Shown here: positions 17,881 through 25,990 of the stretch, in pieces
Position numbering within the stretch: position 1 is the first letter of the stretch
Layout: every line of letters starts with the position of its first letter
Origin: Nocardioides sp. BGMRC 2183
GTDB lineage: Bacteria > Actinomycetota > Actinomycetes > Propionibacteriales > Nocardioidaceae
Length of the DNA: 53,625 nucleotides
Assembly: GCA_008123405.1 (NCBI GenBank)
Contig: VSSA01000027.1
Location: forward strand, 1 to 53,625
Reading direction: 5' to 3'
Made by a program: the position numbers and the translations under genes
Notes under the pieces: model-generated
Database searches by the model: none
The model's input: the letters and a program-made list of their open reading frames with translations, nothing else
What the model was told of the DNA's origin: nothing

Positions 17881-19944
17881 ATCGCCGACAACACCTACAA
17901 CGCTGCGCACCTCCTGGTCCTCGAGGGCCTGGAGGCGGTCCGGAAGCGACCCGGGATGTACATCGGGTCGACCGACACGCGTGGCCTCATGCACTGCCTG
18001 TGGGAGATCATCGACAACGGTGTCGACGAGGCGCTCGGCGGCAACGCCTCGCGCGTCGAGGTGACGCTGCACGACGACGGCTCCGTCGAGGTGTACGACG
18101 ACGGACGGGGCATCCCGACCGACAAGGAGCCCAAGACCGGCCTGCCCGGCGTCGAGGTGGTGGCCACCAAACTGCACGCCGGAGGCAAGTTCGGCGGCGG
18201 CTCCTACAACGCCTCGGGTGGACTGCACGGCGTCGGCCTCTCCGTGGTCAACGCGCTCTCCAGCCGGATGGACATCGATGTCGACCGCTCCCCGGCCACG
18301 CAGGGGCTCTCCTTCCAGCGTGGTGTGCCCGGCACCTTCGACGGCGACGGGCCGACGGCGGAGTTCACACCCCAGTCCGGCCTGACCCGCAAGGGGAAGC
18401 GGGTGGCGAAGGGCCGGACCGGCACCCGGGTCCGCTTCTGGCCGGACCGCCAGATCTTCACCAAGGACGCCCGGTTCGAACTCACCGGCCTGCTGGGCAG
18501 GGCGCGACAGACCGCCTACATCGTGCCGGGCCTCGAGCTGATCATCCGCGACCTCTCCGGCGCGGAGCCGATGGAGGAGAAGATCCGCCACGACGGCGGC
18601 ATCTCCGAGTTCGCCGACGCGCTCAGCCACGGTGAGCCGGTGACCGAGGTGCTGCGGATCACCGGCTCTGACACCTTCACCGAGACCGTCCCGATGCTGG
18701 ACGAGAAGGGGCACATGACGCCTCAGGAGGTCGACCGGGAGCTGCTGGTCGACATCGCCGCGCTGTGGGACTCCGGCTACGACACCGAGATGCGCTCGTT
18801 CGTCAACGTGATCGCCACGCCGAAGGGCGGCACCCACGTCGCCGGTTTCGAGGCCGCGCTGACCAAGACGTTCAACGACGCCATGCGCGCCTCCAAGGCG
18901 CTCAAGGTCAACGACGACGACGTGGTCAAGGACGACATCCTCGAGGGGATGACCGCCGTGGTCACCGTCCGGCTCGCCGAGCCACAGTTCGAGGGCCAGA
19001 CCAAGGAGATCCTGGGCACCCCGGCGGTGCGTGGCGCGGTGCGCAAAGTGGTCGCCGCCCAGCTCAAGGACTTCCTGACCTCGACCAAACGGGCCGAGAA
19101 GGCCCAGGCCAAGCTGCTGATGGAGAAGGTCGCGGGAGCGGCGAAGACCCGCATCGCGGCACGCCAGCACAAGGAGACCCAGCGGCGGAAGAATGCCCTG
19201 GAGTCCTCCACCCTTCCGGCGAAGCTGGCCGACTGCCGGGCCACCGACAACGAGCGCACCGAGCTCTTCATCGTGGAGGGTGACTCCGCGCTGGGCACGG
19301 CGAAGCTCGCCCGCAATTCCGAGTTCCAGGCGCTGCTGCCGATCCGCGGCAAGATCCTCAACGTGCAGAAGGCGTCGGTGGCCGACGTGCTGAAGAACGC
19401 CGAGTGCGCCTCGATCATCCAGGTGGTCGGCGCCGGCTCCGGCCGCACCTTCGACCTGGATGCCGCCCGCTACGGTCGGATCATCTTCATGGCCGACGCG
19501 GACTCCGACGGCGCCCACATCCGCACGCTACTGGCGACGCTCTTCTTCAAGTACATGCCCGACCTGGTGGCCGAAGGGCGGGTCTACTCAGCGGTGCCGC
19601 CGCTGCACCGCATCGAGCTGACCAGCCCGAAGAAGGGCCAGGACAAGTACGTCTACACCTATTCCGACGACGAGCTGCAGCGCAAGCTCGCCGAGCTGCG
19701 CAAGAAGAACCAGCGGTGGAAGGACCCGGTGCAGCGCTACAAGGGTCTGGGCGAGATGGACGCCGATCAGCTCGCCGAGACCACGATGGACCCGCGGCGT
19801 CGTACGCTGCGCCGGCTCACCGTGGACGACGCCCAGGTGGCCGCCGAGGTCTTCGAGCTGTTGATGGGCTCGGAGGTCGCGCCGCGCAAGGAGTTCATCG
19901 TGCAGGGCGCCTACGAGGTCGACGTCGAAGCGCTCGACGCCTGA
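17881..19944 (+). CDS. parE: DNA topoisomerase IV subunit B (GyrB/ParE family)
   Basis: A 687-residue type IIA topoisomerase ATPase subunit. The GHKL ATPase has LEAVRKRPGMYIGST, EIIDNGVDEAL, DDGRGIPTD and GGLHGVGLSVVNALS; the Toprim domain has FIVEGDSALGTAK, LPIRGKILNVQKA and MADADSDGAHIR; the end has RYKGLGEMDADQLAETTMD. The segment GAGSGRTFDLDAARYG and the partner parC nearby favour ParE over GyrB. It introduces ATP-driven strand passage for decatenation. No ATG, GTG or TTG lies in frame between the predicted transcript start and the conserved N-terminus. ATC at 17881, 7 nt after GGGAG, is the likely start. Confidence 0.93.
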   Translation: MADNTYNAAHLLVLEGLEAVRKRPGMYIGSTDTRGLMHCLWEIIDNGVDEALGGNASRVEVTLHDDGSVEVYDDGRGIPTDKEPKTGLPGVEVVATKLHAGGKFGGGSYNASGGLHGVGLSVVNALSSRMDIDVDRSPATQGLSFQRGVPGTFDGDGPTAEFTPQSGLTRKGKRVAKGRTGTRVRFWPDRQIFTKDARFELTGLLGRARQTAYIVPGLELIIRDLSGAEPMEEKIRHDGGISEFADALSHGEPVTEVLRITGSDTFTETVPMLDEKGHMTPQEVDRELLVDIAALWDSGYDTEMRSFVNVIATPKGGTHVAGFEAALTKTFNDAMRASKALKVNDDDVVKDDILEGMTAVVTVRLAEPQFEGQTKEILGTPAVRGAVRKVVAAQLKDFLTSTKRAEKAQAKLLMEKVAGAAKTRIAARQHKETQRRKNALESSTLPAKLADCRATDNERTELFIVEGDSALGTAKLARNSEFQALLPIRGKILNVQKASVADVLKNAECASIIQVVGAGSGRTFDLDAARYGRIIFMADADSDGAHIRTLLATLFFKYMPDLVAEGRVYSAVPPLHRIELTSPKKGQDKYVYTYSDDELQRKLAELRKKNQRWKDPVQRYKGLGEMDADQLAETTMDPRRRTLRRLTVDDAQVAAEVFELLMGSEVAPRKEFIVQGAYEVDVEALDA

Positions 19945-19945
19945 G

Positions 19946-20326
19946 ATGAACGTCGCCGAGACCCGCAAGGCGGTCACCAAGCTGCTCAAAGCCCGCGGTG
20001 GGAAGGCGCGCCGCGGACACCTCCGCATCGCTGTCGGCGACCTCTTCTGGTACGTCGACCTGCGCGCCGAGGCGCCCGGACCGAGCGCCCCGCTGCGGCT
20101 CGAGCTCGGCTGCTGGACGCCGCGGCTGCCGCCGGAGCCGGATGGTGGCGCGGTGGACTGCCCGCTGCTGGTGGACGTGCCGCTCGGCGAGCAGCCGTTG
20201 GCCGAGGTGGAGCGCTACCTCGACCTGATCGGTGAGATCGGCGACCTCACCACGCTCGCGGTGCGGCTCGTCGAGCTCCCCGGTGCGCTGGTCGACGTAC
20301 CGCTGCGGGAGCTGCTGGGGAGCTGA
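19946..20326 (+). CDS. hypothetical protein, 126 aa
   Basis: A soluble protein starting 1 nt after the parE stop (TGAGATG), so probably cotranscribed with parE. It opens with a basic helix (TRKAVTKLLKARGGKARRGH) and continues as a beta-rich fold (IAVGDLFWYVDLRAE; LRLELGCWTPRLP) ending in VRLVELPGALVDVPLRELL. I do not recognise a family. The stop codon lies inside the first copy of the downstream tandem repeat. Confidence 0.65.
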   Translation: MNVAETRKAVTKLLKARGGKARRGHLRIAVGDLFWYVDLRAEAPGPSAPLRLELGCWTPRLPPEPDGGAVDCPLLVDVPLGEQPLAEVERYLDLIGEIGDLTTLAVRLVELPGALVDVPLRELLGS

Positions 20327-20390
20327 AACCCCAACTCGACGGGCCCGAAACCCCAACTCGACGGGCCCGAAACCCCAACTCGACGGGGGT
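20325..20390. repeat. three tandem copies of a 22-bp unit
   Basis: Units at 20325-20346, 20347-20368 and 20369-20390 begin GAAACCCCAACTCGACGGG; the first two are identical and the third differs only at its end. The array fills the whole gap between the convergent stops of the parE-linked hypothetical gene and the carbonic anhydrase gene and overlaps both stop codons by 1-2 nt. Confidence 0.95.
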
Positions 20391-20893
20391 CAGTACTTCT
20401 GGTCGAGCAGGCCGGTGTCGACGTCGTAGAGGAAGCCGCCGACCTTGACGGTGTCGGGCACCAGTGGGTGCGAGGTGACCCGGTGCACGTCGTGGCCGAG
20501 GGCGGAGACCTGATCCTCGATCACGTGGAAGCGCTGCCAGGCGGCGTCGGTGCCGGCCGAGGCGGAGACCCGCTCGCGCAGCGTCTCCTCGCTGTTGGAG
20601 GCGACCGCGCAGCGGGTGTGCGGGACGACCAGCACCCGCTGGACGTTGAGCAGGTGGACGGCCAGCACGATCGCCTCGAGCGCAGCCTCGGTGACCCGGC
20701 CGCCGGGGTTGCGGAAGATCTTCGCGTCGCCAGGCTTCAGGCCGATCATCTCCAGCGGGGCGATCCGGGAGTCCATGCAGGTCACCAGGGCCACACCGGC
20801 ACGCGCGACACCGTCGAACCCGGAGTACTGGAAGTCGTTCGCGAAGTCCCGGTTCGCCCGCAGCAGGTCGTCGAAGTCGTCGAAGTCAGCCAT
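20390..20893 (-). CDS. beta-class carbonic anhydrase
   Basis: A 167-residue enzyme that interconverts CO2 and bicarbonate. The zinc and catalytic residues are all present: Cys39 and the Asp41-Arg43 dyad in TCMDSRI, and His92-x2-Cys95 in PHTRCAVAS. FRNPGGRVTEAALEAIV is the other family segment. The length and pattern fit the short actinobacterial type such as mycobacterial CanA (Rv1284). A TACCCT -10 box 7 nt before the ATG suggests a leaderless transcript. It ends inside the 22-bp tandem repeat. Confidence 0.93.
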   Translation of the reverse strand: MADFDDFDDLLRANRDFANDFQYSGFDGVARAGVALVTCMDSRIAPLEMIGLKPGDAKIFRNPGGRVTEAALEAIVLAVHLLNVQRVLVVPHTRCAVASNSEETLRERVSASAGTDAAWQRFHVIEDQVSALGHDVHRVTSHPLVPDTVKVGGFLYDVDTGLLDQKY

Positions 20894-20900
20894 GCCGCTC

Positions 20901-20906
20901 AGGGTA
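20901..20906 (-). promoter_or_regulatory. -10 box (TACCCT), leaderless promoter of the carbonic anhydrase gene
   Basis: TACCCT on the minus strand is followed by 7 nt and the ATG at 20893. Confidence 0.5.
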
Positions 20907-20927
20907 GCGGCGGCCCGCCGACCCGGT

Positions 20928-22649
20928 TCAGCCGGGCGAGCGGAGCGCCTCGGCCACCGGGAGGGAGCGGGTCGGCGCGTTGCGCAGCAGTACCAGCGCC
21001 AGCACTGCGGCGAGCCCGGCGGTGACCGCTGCCCCGGCGAAGACCGCCTGCTCCTGGATGATCCCGAGCTGGGTCAGCGAGAGGTCGGGTTGGTCGGCCT
21101 GCACCTGGTGCAGCCGCCGCAGGCCGATGGTGGTCAACGCCGAGATCCCGACCAGCATCCCCACCATGCGGGCCACGACCACCAGTGCCGAGGCGAGGCC
21201 GTGGCTGTCCTCGGTGGTGCTGGCCAGCATCGCCGCATTCACCGGCGCCAAGGCGAGGCCGAAGCCCAGCCCGCCGAGGATCAGCGGCAGGTTGGAGGTG
21301 AACGACTCCAGGGTGGTCGCCTCCCACTGTGCCATCGCCGCGAACGATGCGGCCGCGGCAACCATCCCGACTGCTGTCACCGGGCCGGCAGCGAAACGTC
21401 GCAGCAGCCAACCGCCAAACAGCGCCCCCACCGGCAGGGCGGCGAGGAAGCGGAGCAGGATCAGTGCGGCGCCGAGCTGGGAGTCCTGGTGGACCGTGGT
21501 CCGCGCGAAGAGCGGGATGTCGACGAGTGCGGCGATGAGTGACCAGCCGATCAGGAGGCTCACCACCAGGGAGCCCCACGCCGGACGCGCATGCAGAGCG
21601 CCGCGCGGGACCACCGGGGCGGCTGCACGGCGCAGATGGAGCACGAAGCCGACGGCGGCGAGCGCCGCGCCGGCCAGGAACCAGGGTCCCTGCGGCGAGA
21701 AGACAGCCACCGCGGGGTCGGCGGTGGCGAACGCCAGCACCACCCCGGCCAGCGCCACGCCGAGCAGCAGCGCACCGAGCAGGTCGGCCTCGACCGCGGC
21801 ACGGAACCACCCGCGCAGGTCGACCAACGGCGCCGGCGCGAACCAGCACCAGGCCAGCCACAGCCCCGCCGCGACGAGGGTGATCACGCCGATCGGGGTG
21901 ATCCACCGCGACCCGTCCTCGACGTAGGGGATGAAGAGCTGACCCCAGGTCAGGTCACGCTTGATCGCGGACGGCTCCAGGTAGGTGATCAGACCGGCGC
22001 CCAACACCGCGACGCTGAGCAACACCCCGATCCAGTCCACCCGCAGCCTGCGGTTCGCTCGCCCGGACGCAGCACCGGGTGCGTCACGGGCGATCACCCG
22101 GACCGCCACCGCGAGCAGCGTCCCGACCGCGAGGTTGATCGCGAAGATGCCGCGCCAGGTCGCGAAGGAGAGGACCAATGCGCCGTAGAGCGGACCGAGG
22201 ACGCTGCCGAACTCCTGGACCGCGGAGACCATGCCCAACGGGATGCCGCGACGGTCGGCCGGATAGAGCGTCGCCACCAGCGACATCGTGGCCGGCACCA
22301 GGCCGCCGCCGCCCATGCCCTGCAGGAACCGGCCGATCACCATCGTCACCAGCTCCGGGGCGATCGCGGTCAGCAAGGAGCCCAACGAGAACAGGGCCAG
22401 CGACATCCCGACCACCGGCACCTCGCCACGCAGGTCGGCGATCCGTCCGATCAGCGGCAACGTGGCGACGTACCCGAGCAAGAAGCCGGAGACGATCGGC
22501 GCGGCTCGCTGCAGCTGCTCGACGGAGATGCCGACCGAGGCCATCATGTCCGGCAACGCCAGCACCACGACGTAGGTGTCGACGGCCGCGAACGCGACGG
22601 CGAACGCGCAGAAGGTGAGCAGGACGCGGTTCATCGTCACGGCCGGCAC
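20928..22649 (-). CDS. MFS exporter, 14-TM type, P55-like
   Basis: A 573-residue MFS protein with about 14 helices. Motifs include YVVVLALPDMMASVG in helix 1, LIGRIADLRGEVPVVG (motif A), GRFLQGMGGGGLVPATM (motif B) and VSAVQEFGSVLGPLYGA (motif C of drug/H+ antiporters). GTG 22649 is preferred because GAGG lies 5 nt upstream and overlaps the stop of the lipoprotein gene; ATG 22634 is the alternative. The order lipoprotein then MFS matches lprG-Rv1410c (P55) of mycobacteria, which moves triacylglycerides and glycolipids to the cell envelope. By analogy it may export lipids; drug efflux is the other reading. Confidence 0.85.
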   Translation of the reverse strand: MPAVTMNRVLLTFCAFAVAFAAVDTYVVVLALPDMMASVGISVEQLQRAAPIVSGFLLGYVATLPLIGRIADLRGEVPVVGMSLALFSLGSLLTAIAPELVTMVIGRFLQGMGGGGLVPATMSLVATLYPADRRGIPLGMVSAVQEFGSVLGPLYGALVLSFATWRGIFAINLAVGTLLAVAVRVIARDAPGAASGRANRRLRVDWIGVLLSVAVLGAGLITYLEPSAIKRDLTWGQLFIPYVEDGSRWITPIGVITLVAAGLWLAWCWFAPAPLVDLRGWFRAAVEADLLGALLLGVALAGVVLAFATADPAVAVFSPQGPWFLAGAALAAVGFVLHLRRAAAPVVPRGALHARPAWGSLVVSLLIGWSLIAALVDIPLFARTTVHQDSQLGAALILLRFLAALPVGALFGGWLLRRFAAGPVTAVGMVAAAASFAAMAQWEATTLESFTSNLPLILGGLGFGLALAPVNAAMLASTTEDSHGLASALVVVARMVGMLVGISALTTIGLRRLHQVQADQPDLSLTQLGIIQEQAVFAGAAVTAGLAAVLALVLLRNAPTRSLPVAEALRSPG

Positions 22650-22656
22650 CCACGCC

Positions 22657-23397
22657 TCACTCGGGCGCGGTGATCTCCTCGCTGACGTCGTACTCCTCGA
22701 TGGCGATGGTGTAGGTGATCGGGTCGGCGCTCTCGAAGAAGGACCCGGTCATCTCCACGGTGCGCAGGTATCCGTCGTCGTCCACCTCGAAGGTCGCCTC
22801 GACGTCCTCGTCGGCCGCGCAGGGCAGGATCGTGCGCATCGACCCGCCCGGGACCGTGCCGGTGTAGGGGGTGATCACCACCGAGGCGTCGTCCTCGTTG
22901 CGCTGCGCCTCGCCGGCCTCGACGTCCTCGGCGGCGGTGAGGATCGAGGAGACACCGCTGTCCGGGTCGAGCAGCGTGGCCGGGTCCGGGGCACAGAAGT
23001 CGGCCGGCGCGTACTCGTCGGTCCAGCCCTGCAGCGGGACGTCGATGTAGACCGAGCCGTCGACCGAGACGACGCCGATGTCGCTGCCGGGGAACCCGGC
23101 AACGCGACCGGAGATCTGACCCTTGAACGCGGCCGGGTCGGCGACGATGGTGCCGGTGGCCTCGGAGAGGTAGTCGGTGCCCGGGTCGTCCGGGGTGCTC
23201 ATCCGCAAAGTGATGCCGCTGGTCTCGTCCAGCAGCGTCTTCGCCTCGGCCAGCACGTCCTCCGGTGTCTGGTCGTCGGACTCCTGCTCGTCGCCGCCGC
23301 CGGTGCAACCGGAGAGGACCAGGGAGGCGACGGCGGGCACGGCGACGGCGAGCGCGAGGCGCCGCACGGTCGCCCGGCGCAGGGGAGCACGGTTCAT
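22657..23397 (-). CDS. LprG/LppX-like lipoprotein
   Basis: A 246-residue lipoprotein with an Arg-rich start, a hydrophobic helix and lipobox VLSGC (Cys31). The mature part has the LppX/LprAFG style: DVLAEAKTLLDETSGITLRM, GTIVADPAAFKGQISGRVAG, VSVDGSVYIDVPLQGWTD and RTVEMTGSFFESADPITYTI. This fold holds a hydrophobic pocket for acylated lipids. ATG 23397 is 4 nt after the parC stop, and its own stop sits in the ribosome-binding region of the MFS gene. The two probably act together in moving lipids across the periplasm-like space. Confidence 0.85.
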   Translation of the reverse strand: MNRAPLRRATVRRLALAVAVPAVASLVLSGCTGGGDEQESDDQTPEDVLAEAKTLLDETSGITLRMSTPDDPGTDYLSEATGTIVADPAAFKGQISGRVAGFPGSDIGVVSVDGSVYIDVPLQGWTDEYAPADFCAPDPATLLDPDSGVSSILTAAEDVEAGEAQRNEDDASVVITPYTGTVPGGSMRTILPCAADEDVEATFEVDDDGYLRTVEMTGSFFESADPITYTIAIEEYDVSEEITAPE

Positions 23398-23401
23398 GCG
23401 C

Positions 23402-25885
23402 TCACCCTGACACACCGACGGTCGCCGCCAGCGGCCCGGCACACGCAGCGATCGGCTGGCTGCTGGGCACACCGGAGCCGTCCCGGCGGCCGTTGGCCTC
23501 GGGGAGGTCGACCGGCGCTCCGCTCGCCGCCCCGGCGCGGGCCGGGGCCGGTCCGGCCCAGGCGAAGACCAGTCGGTCCTCGCCCTTGAGGAAGCGATGG
23601 CAGCGCACCCCGCCGGTGGCCCGGCCCTTGCGGGGGTACTCGCCGAAGGGGGTGACCTTGACGGACCCGGCGTCGGTCCCCGGGAGCGCGGTCGAGGAGC
23701 CGGAGACGGTCACCACCACGGCGCCGTCGGGGCTGTCCACGTCGCCGTTGGCCAGGGTGCCGAACCAGATCACCTGCTGGCCTGACGCCAGCCGAATGCC
23801 GGCGACACCGCCGCCGGCCCTACCCTGCGGACGGACGTCCGAGGCGGCGAAGTGCAACAGCTGGGCGTCGCTGGTGATCAGGCACAACTCCTCGGTGCCG
23901 GCCTGGAGCTGCACGGCGCCGACCACCTCGTCGCCGTCCTTGAGGCCGATCACCTCCCACTCGTCCTTGTTGAGGACCTCGGGGTTCACCCGCTTCACCA
24001 CGCCGTTGCGGGTGGCCAGGGCGATGCCCGGTCCGTCGCCGACCAGGGCGGTGAGCCCGACGACCCGCTCGCCGGCGCCGAGGGAGAGCATCTCGCTCAC
24101 CGGGAGCCCGCCCTGGAGGTTCGGTTCGTTGGCCGAGGGCGGGATTCCGGGCAGGTCGAGCACGCCGATGCGCAACAGCCGTCCAGCGGAGGTCAGCACG
24201 CCCACGTCGGCGCGGGCGGTGGTGCGCACAGCGGCCGCGATCACGTCGTGGTTGGCCCGGCCACCACCCGAGCCGATCTCGCCCGCCGAGGAGGTCCGCG
24301 CCAGCAGCCCGGTCGACGACAGCAGGGCGAAACACGGGTCGTCGGGCACCTCCAGCGGCGCGGCTGCCGCGGCCACCGCCGCCGTACCTGCCGACTCCAG
24401 CAGGACGGTACGACGCGGGGTGCCGAACGTCTTGGCGATCTCGCCGAGCTCGTCGGAGACGACCTTCCGGAGCAGCTCGACATCGGCGAGGATCGCGTCG
24501 AGCTCCTCGATCTCGCGGCGCAGCGTCTCCTGCTCCTTCTCCAGCTCGATCCGGGAGAACTTGGTGAGCCGGCGCAGCTGCATCTCGAGGATGTACTCCG
24601 CCTGCGGGACGGAGAGGTCGAAGACGCTCATCAACCGCTCCTTGGCGGCGGCGGAGTCATCGCTGGACCGGATCACCTGGATGACCTCGTCGATGTCGAG
24701 CAGGGCGATCAACAGGCCGTCGACGAGGTGCAGCCGCTCGGCCTTCTTGTTCCGACGGAACTGGCTGCGGCGCCGGACCACCTCGTAGCGGTGCTCGAGG
24801 AAGACCTCCAGCAGCTGCTTGAGCCCGAGCGTGCGGGGCTGGCCGTCGACCAGGGCGACGTTGTTGATCCCGAAGGAGTCCTCCAGCGGCGTCTGCTTGT
24901 AGAGCTGCTCGAGCAGCGCCTCGGGCACGAAGCCGTTCTTCACCTCGATCACCAGGCGTAGCCCATGCTCACGGTCGGTGAGGTCCTTGATGTCGGCGAT
25001 GCCCTGCAGCTTCTTGTTCTGCACCAGCGTCTTGATCCGCTCGACGACCTTCTCGGTGCCCACGCCGTAGGGCAGCTCGGTGACCACGATGCCCTTGCGG
25101 CGGCCGAAAGTCTCGATCCGTGCGGTGGCCCGCATCTTGAAGGTGCCTCTGCCGGTCTCGTAGGCGTCGCGGATGCCGTCGAGGCCGACGATCTTGCCGC
25201 CGCCGGGCAGGTCGGGGCCGGGGATGAACCGCATCAGCCCGTCGATGTCGGTCTTCGGGTGCTTGATCAGGTGACGCAGCGCCTGGACCACCTCGACCAG
25301 GTTGTGCGGCGCCATGTTGGTGGCCATGCCGACGGCGATGCCGGCGGCGCCGTTGACGACCAGGTTCGGGATCGCCGCGGGCAGCACGCTCGGCTCGAAC
25401 TCGCGGCTGTCGTAGTTGGGCCGGAAGTCGACGGTGTCCTCGTCGATGGACTCCGTCATCGCCAGCGCCGGGGGCGCCATCCGGCACTCGGTGTACCGCA
25501 TCGCCGCGGGCGGGTCGTCGGGGGAGCCGAAGTTGCCGTGGCCGTCGATGAACGGCAGCCGCATGGACCAGGGCTGGGACATCCGCACCAGGGCGTCGTA
25601 GATGGCGCTGTCGCCGTGCGGGTGCAGCCGGCCCATCACCTCGCCGACGACGCGGGCGCTCTTCACGTGGCCGCGGTCGGGCCGCAGGTTCATGTCGCTC
25701 ATCGTGTAGAGGATCCGGCGCTGCACCGGCTTCATCCCGTCGCGCGCGTCGGGCAGCGCGCGGGAGTAGATGACCGAGTAGGCGTACTCCAGGAACGAGC
25801 TCTGCATCTCGTCGCGGATGTCGGTGTCGAGGATGTGCTCCTCGAAGTCCTCCGGGAGCGGATCGGGCTTGGTGCGACGTGCCAT
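23402..25885 (-). CDS. parC: DNA topoisomerase IV subunit A (GyrA/ParC family)
   Basis: An 827-residue strand-breaking subunit. The start region has [20 protein letters not shown]; the quinolone-resistance region is [20 protein letters not shown]; the active-site Tyr131 is in AMRYTECRM. The tower and coiled coil contain [20 protein letters not shown], and the C-terminal part is a degenerate beta-pinwheel. It pairs with the parE product 3.5 kb away. ATG 25885 ([13 protein letters not shown]) is used; ATG 25894 is in frame but too close to the GGGGAG site. The frame stays open far upstream, antisense to the next gene; that part is a GC-rich shadow. Confidence 0.93.
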   Translation of the reverse strand: MARRTKPDPLPEDFEEHILDTDIRDEMQSSFLEYAYSVIYSRALPDARDGMKPVQRRILYTMSDMNLRPDRGHVKSARVVGEVMGRLHPHGDSAIYDALVRMSQPWSMRLPFIDGHGNFGSPDDPPAAMRYTECRMAPPALAMTESIDEDTVDFRPNYDSREFEPSVLPAAIPNLVVNGAAGIAVGMATNMAPHNLVEVVQALRHLIKHPKTDIDGLMRFIPGPDLPGGGKIVGLDGIRDAYETGRGTFKMRATARIETFGRRKGIVVTELPYGVGTEKVVERIKTLVQNKKLQGIADIKDLTDREHGLRLVIEVKNGFVPEALLEQLYKQTPLEDSFGINNVALVDGQPRTLGLKQLLEVFLEHRYEVVRRRSQFRRNKKAERLHLVDGLLIALLDIDEVIQVIRSSDDSAAAKERLMSVFDLSVPQAEYILEMQLRRLTKFSRIELEKEQETLRREIEELDAILADVELLRKVVSDELGEIAKTFGTPRRTVLLESAGTAAVAAAAAPLEVPDDPCFALLSSTGLLARTSSAGEIGSGGGRANHDVIAAAVRTTARADVGVLTSAGRLLRIGVLDLPGIPPSANEPNLQGGLPVSEMLSLGAGERVVGLTALVGDGPGIALATRNGVVKRVNPEVLNKDEWEVIGLKDGDEVVGAVQLQAGTEELCLITSDAQLLHFAASDVRPQGRAGGGVAGIRLASGQQVIWFGTLANGDVDSPDGAVVVTVSGSSTALPGTDAGSVKVTPFGEYPRKGRATGGVRCHRFLKGEDRLVFAWAGPAPARAGAASGAPVDLPEANGRRDGSGVPSSQPIAACAGPLAATVGVSG

Positions 25886-25977
25886 GAGGGACATTCTCCC
25901 CGCCCGGTCGGCCGGGAACGGGGCAGGGCGCGCCGTGGACCGACGCGAGACCTGTGCAACCCCTCGGGTCGGCCCGA

Positions 25978-25983
25978 TAGATT
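25978..25983 (+). promoter_or_regulatory. -10 box (TAGATT), leaderless promoter
   Basis: TAGATT is followed by 7 nt and the GTG at 25991, with no ribosome-binding site between. Confidence 0.6.
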
Positions 25984-25990
25984 TCGGTGC

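Noticed and set aside
20325-20390. CRISPR array
   Set aside because: The units are contiguous identical copies without variable spacers, and no cas gene is present.
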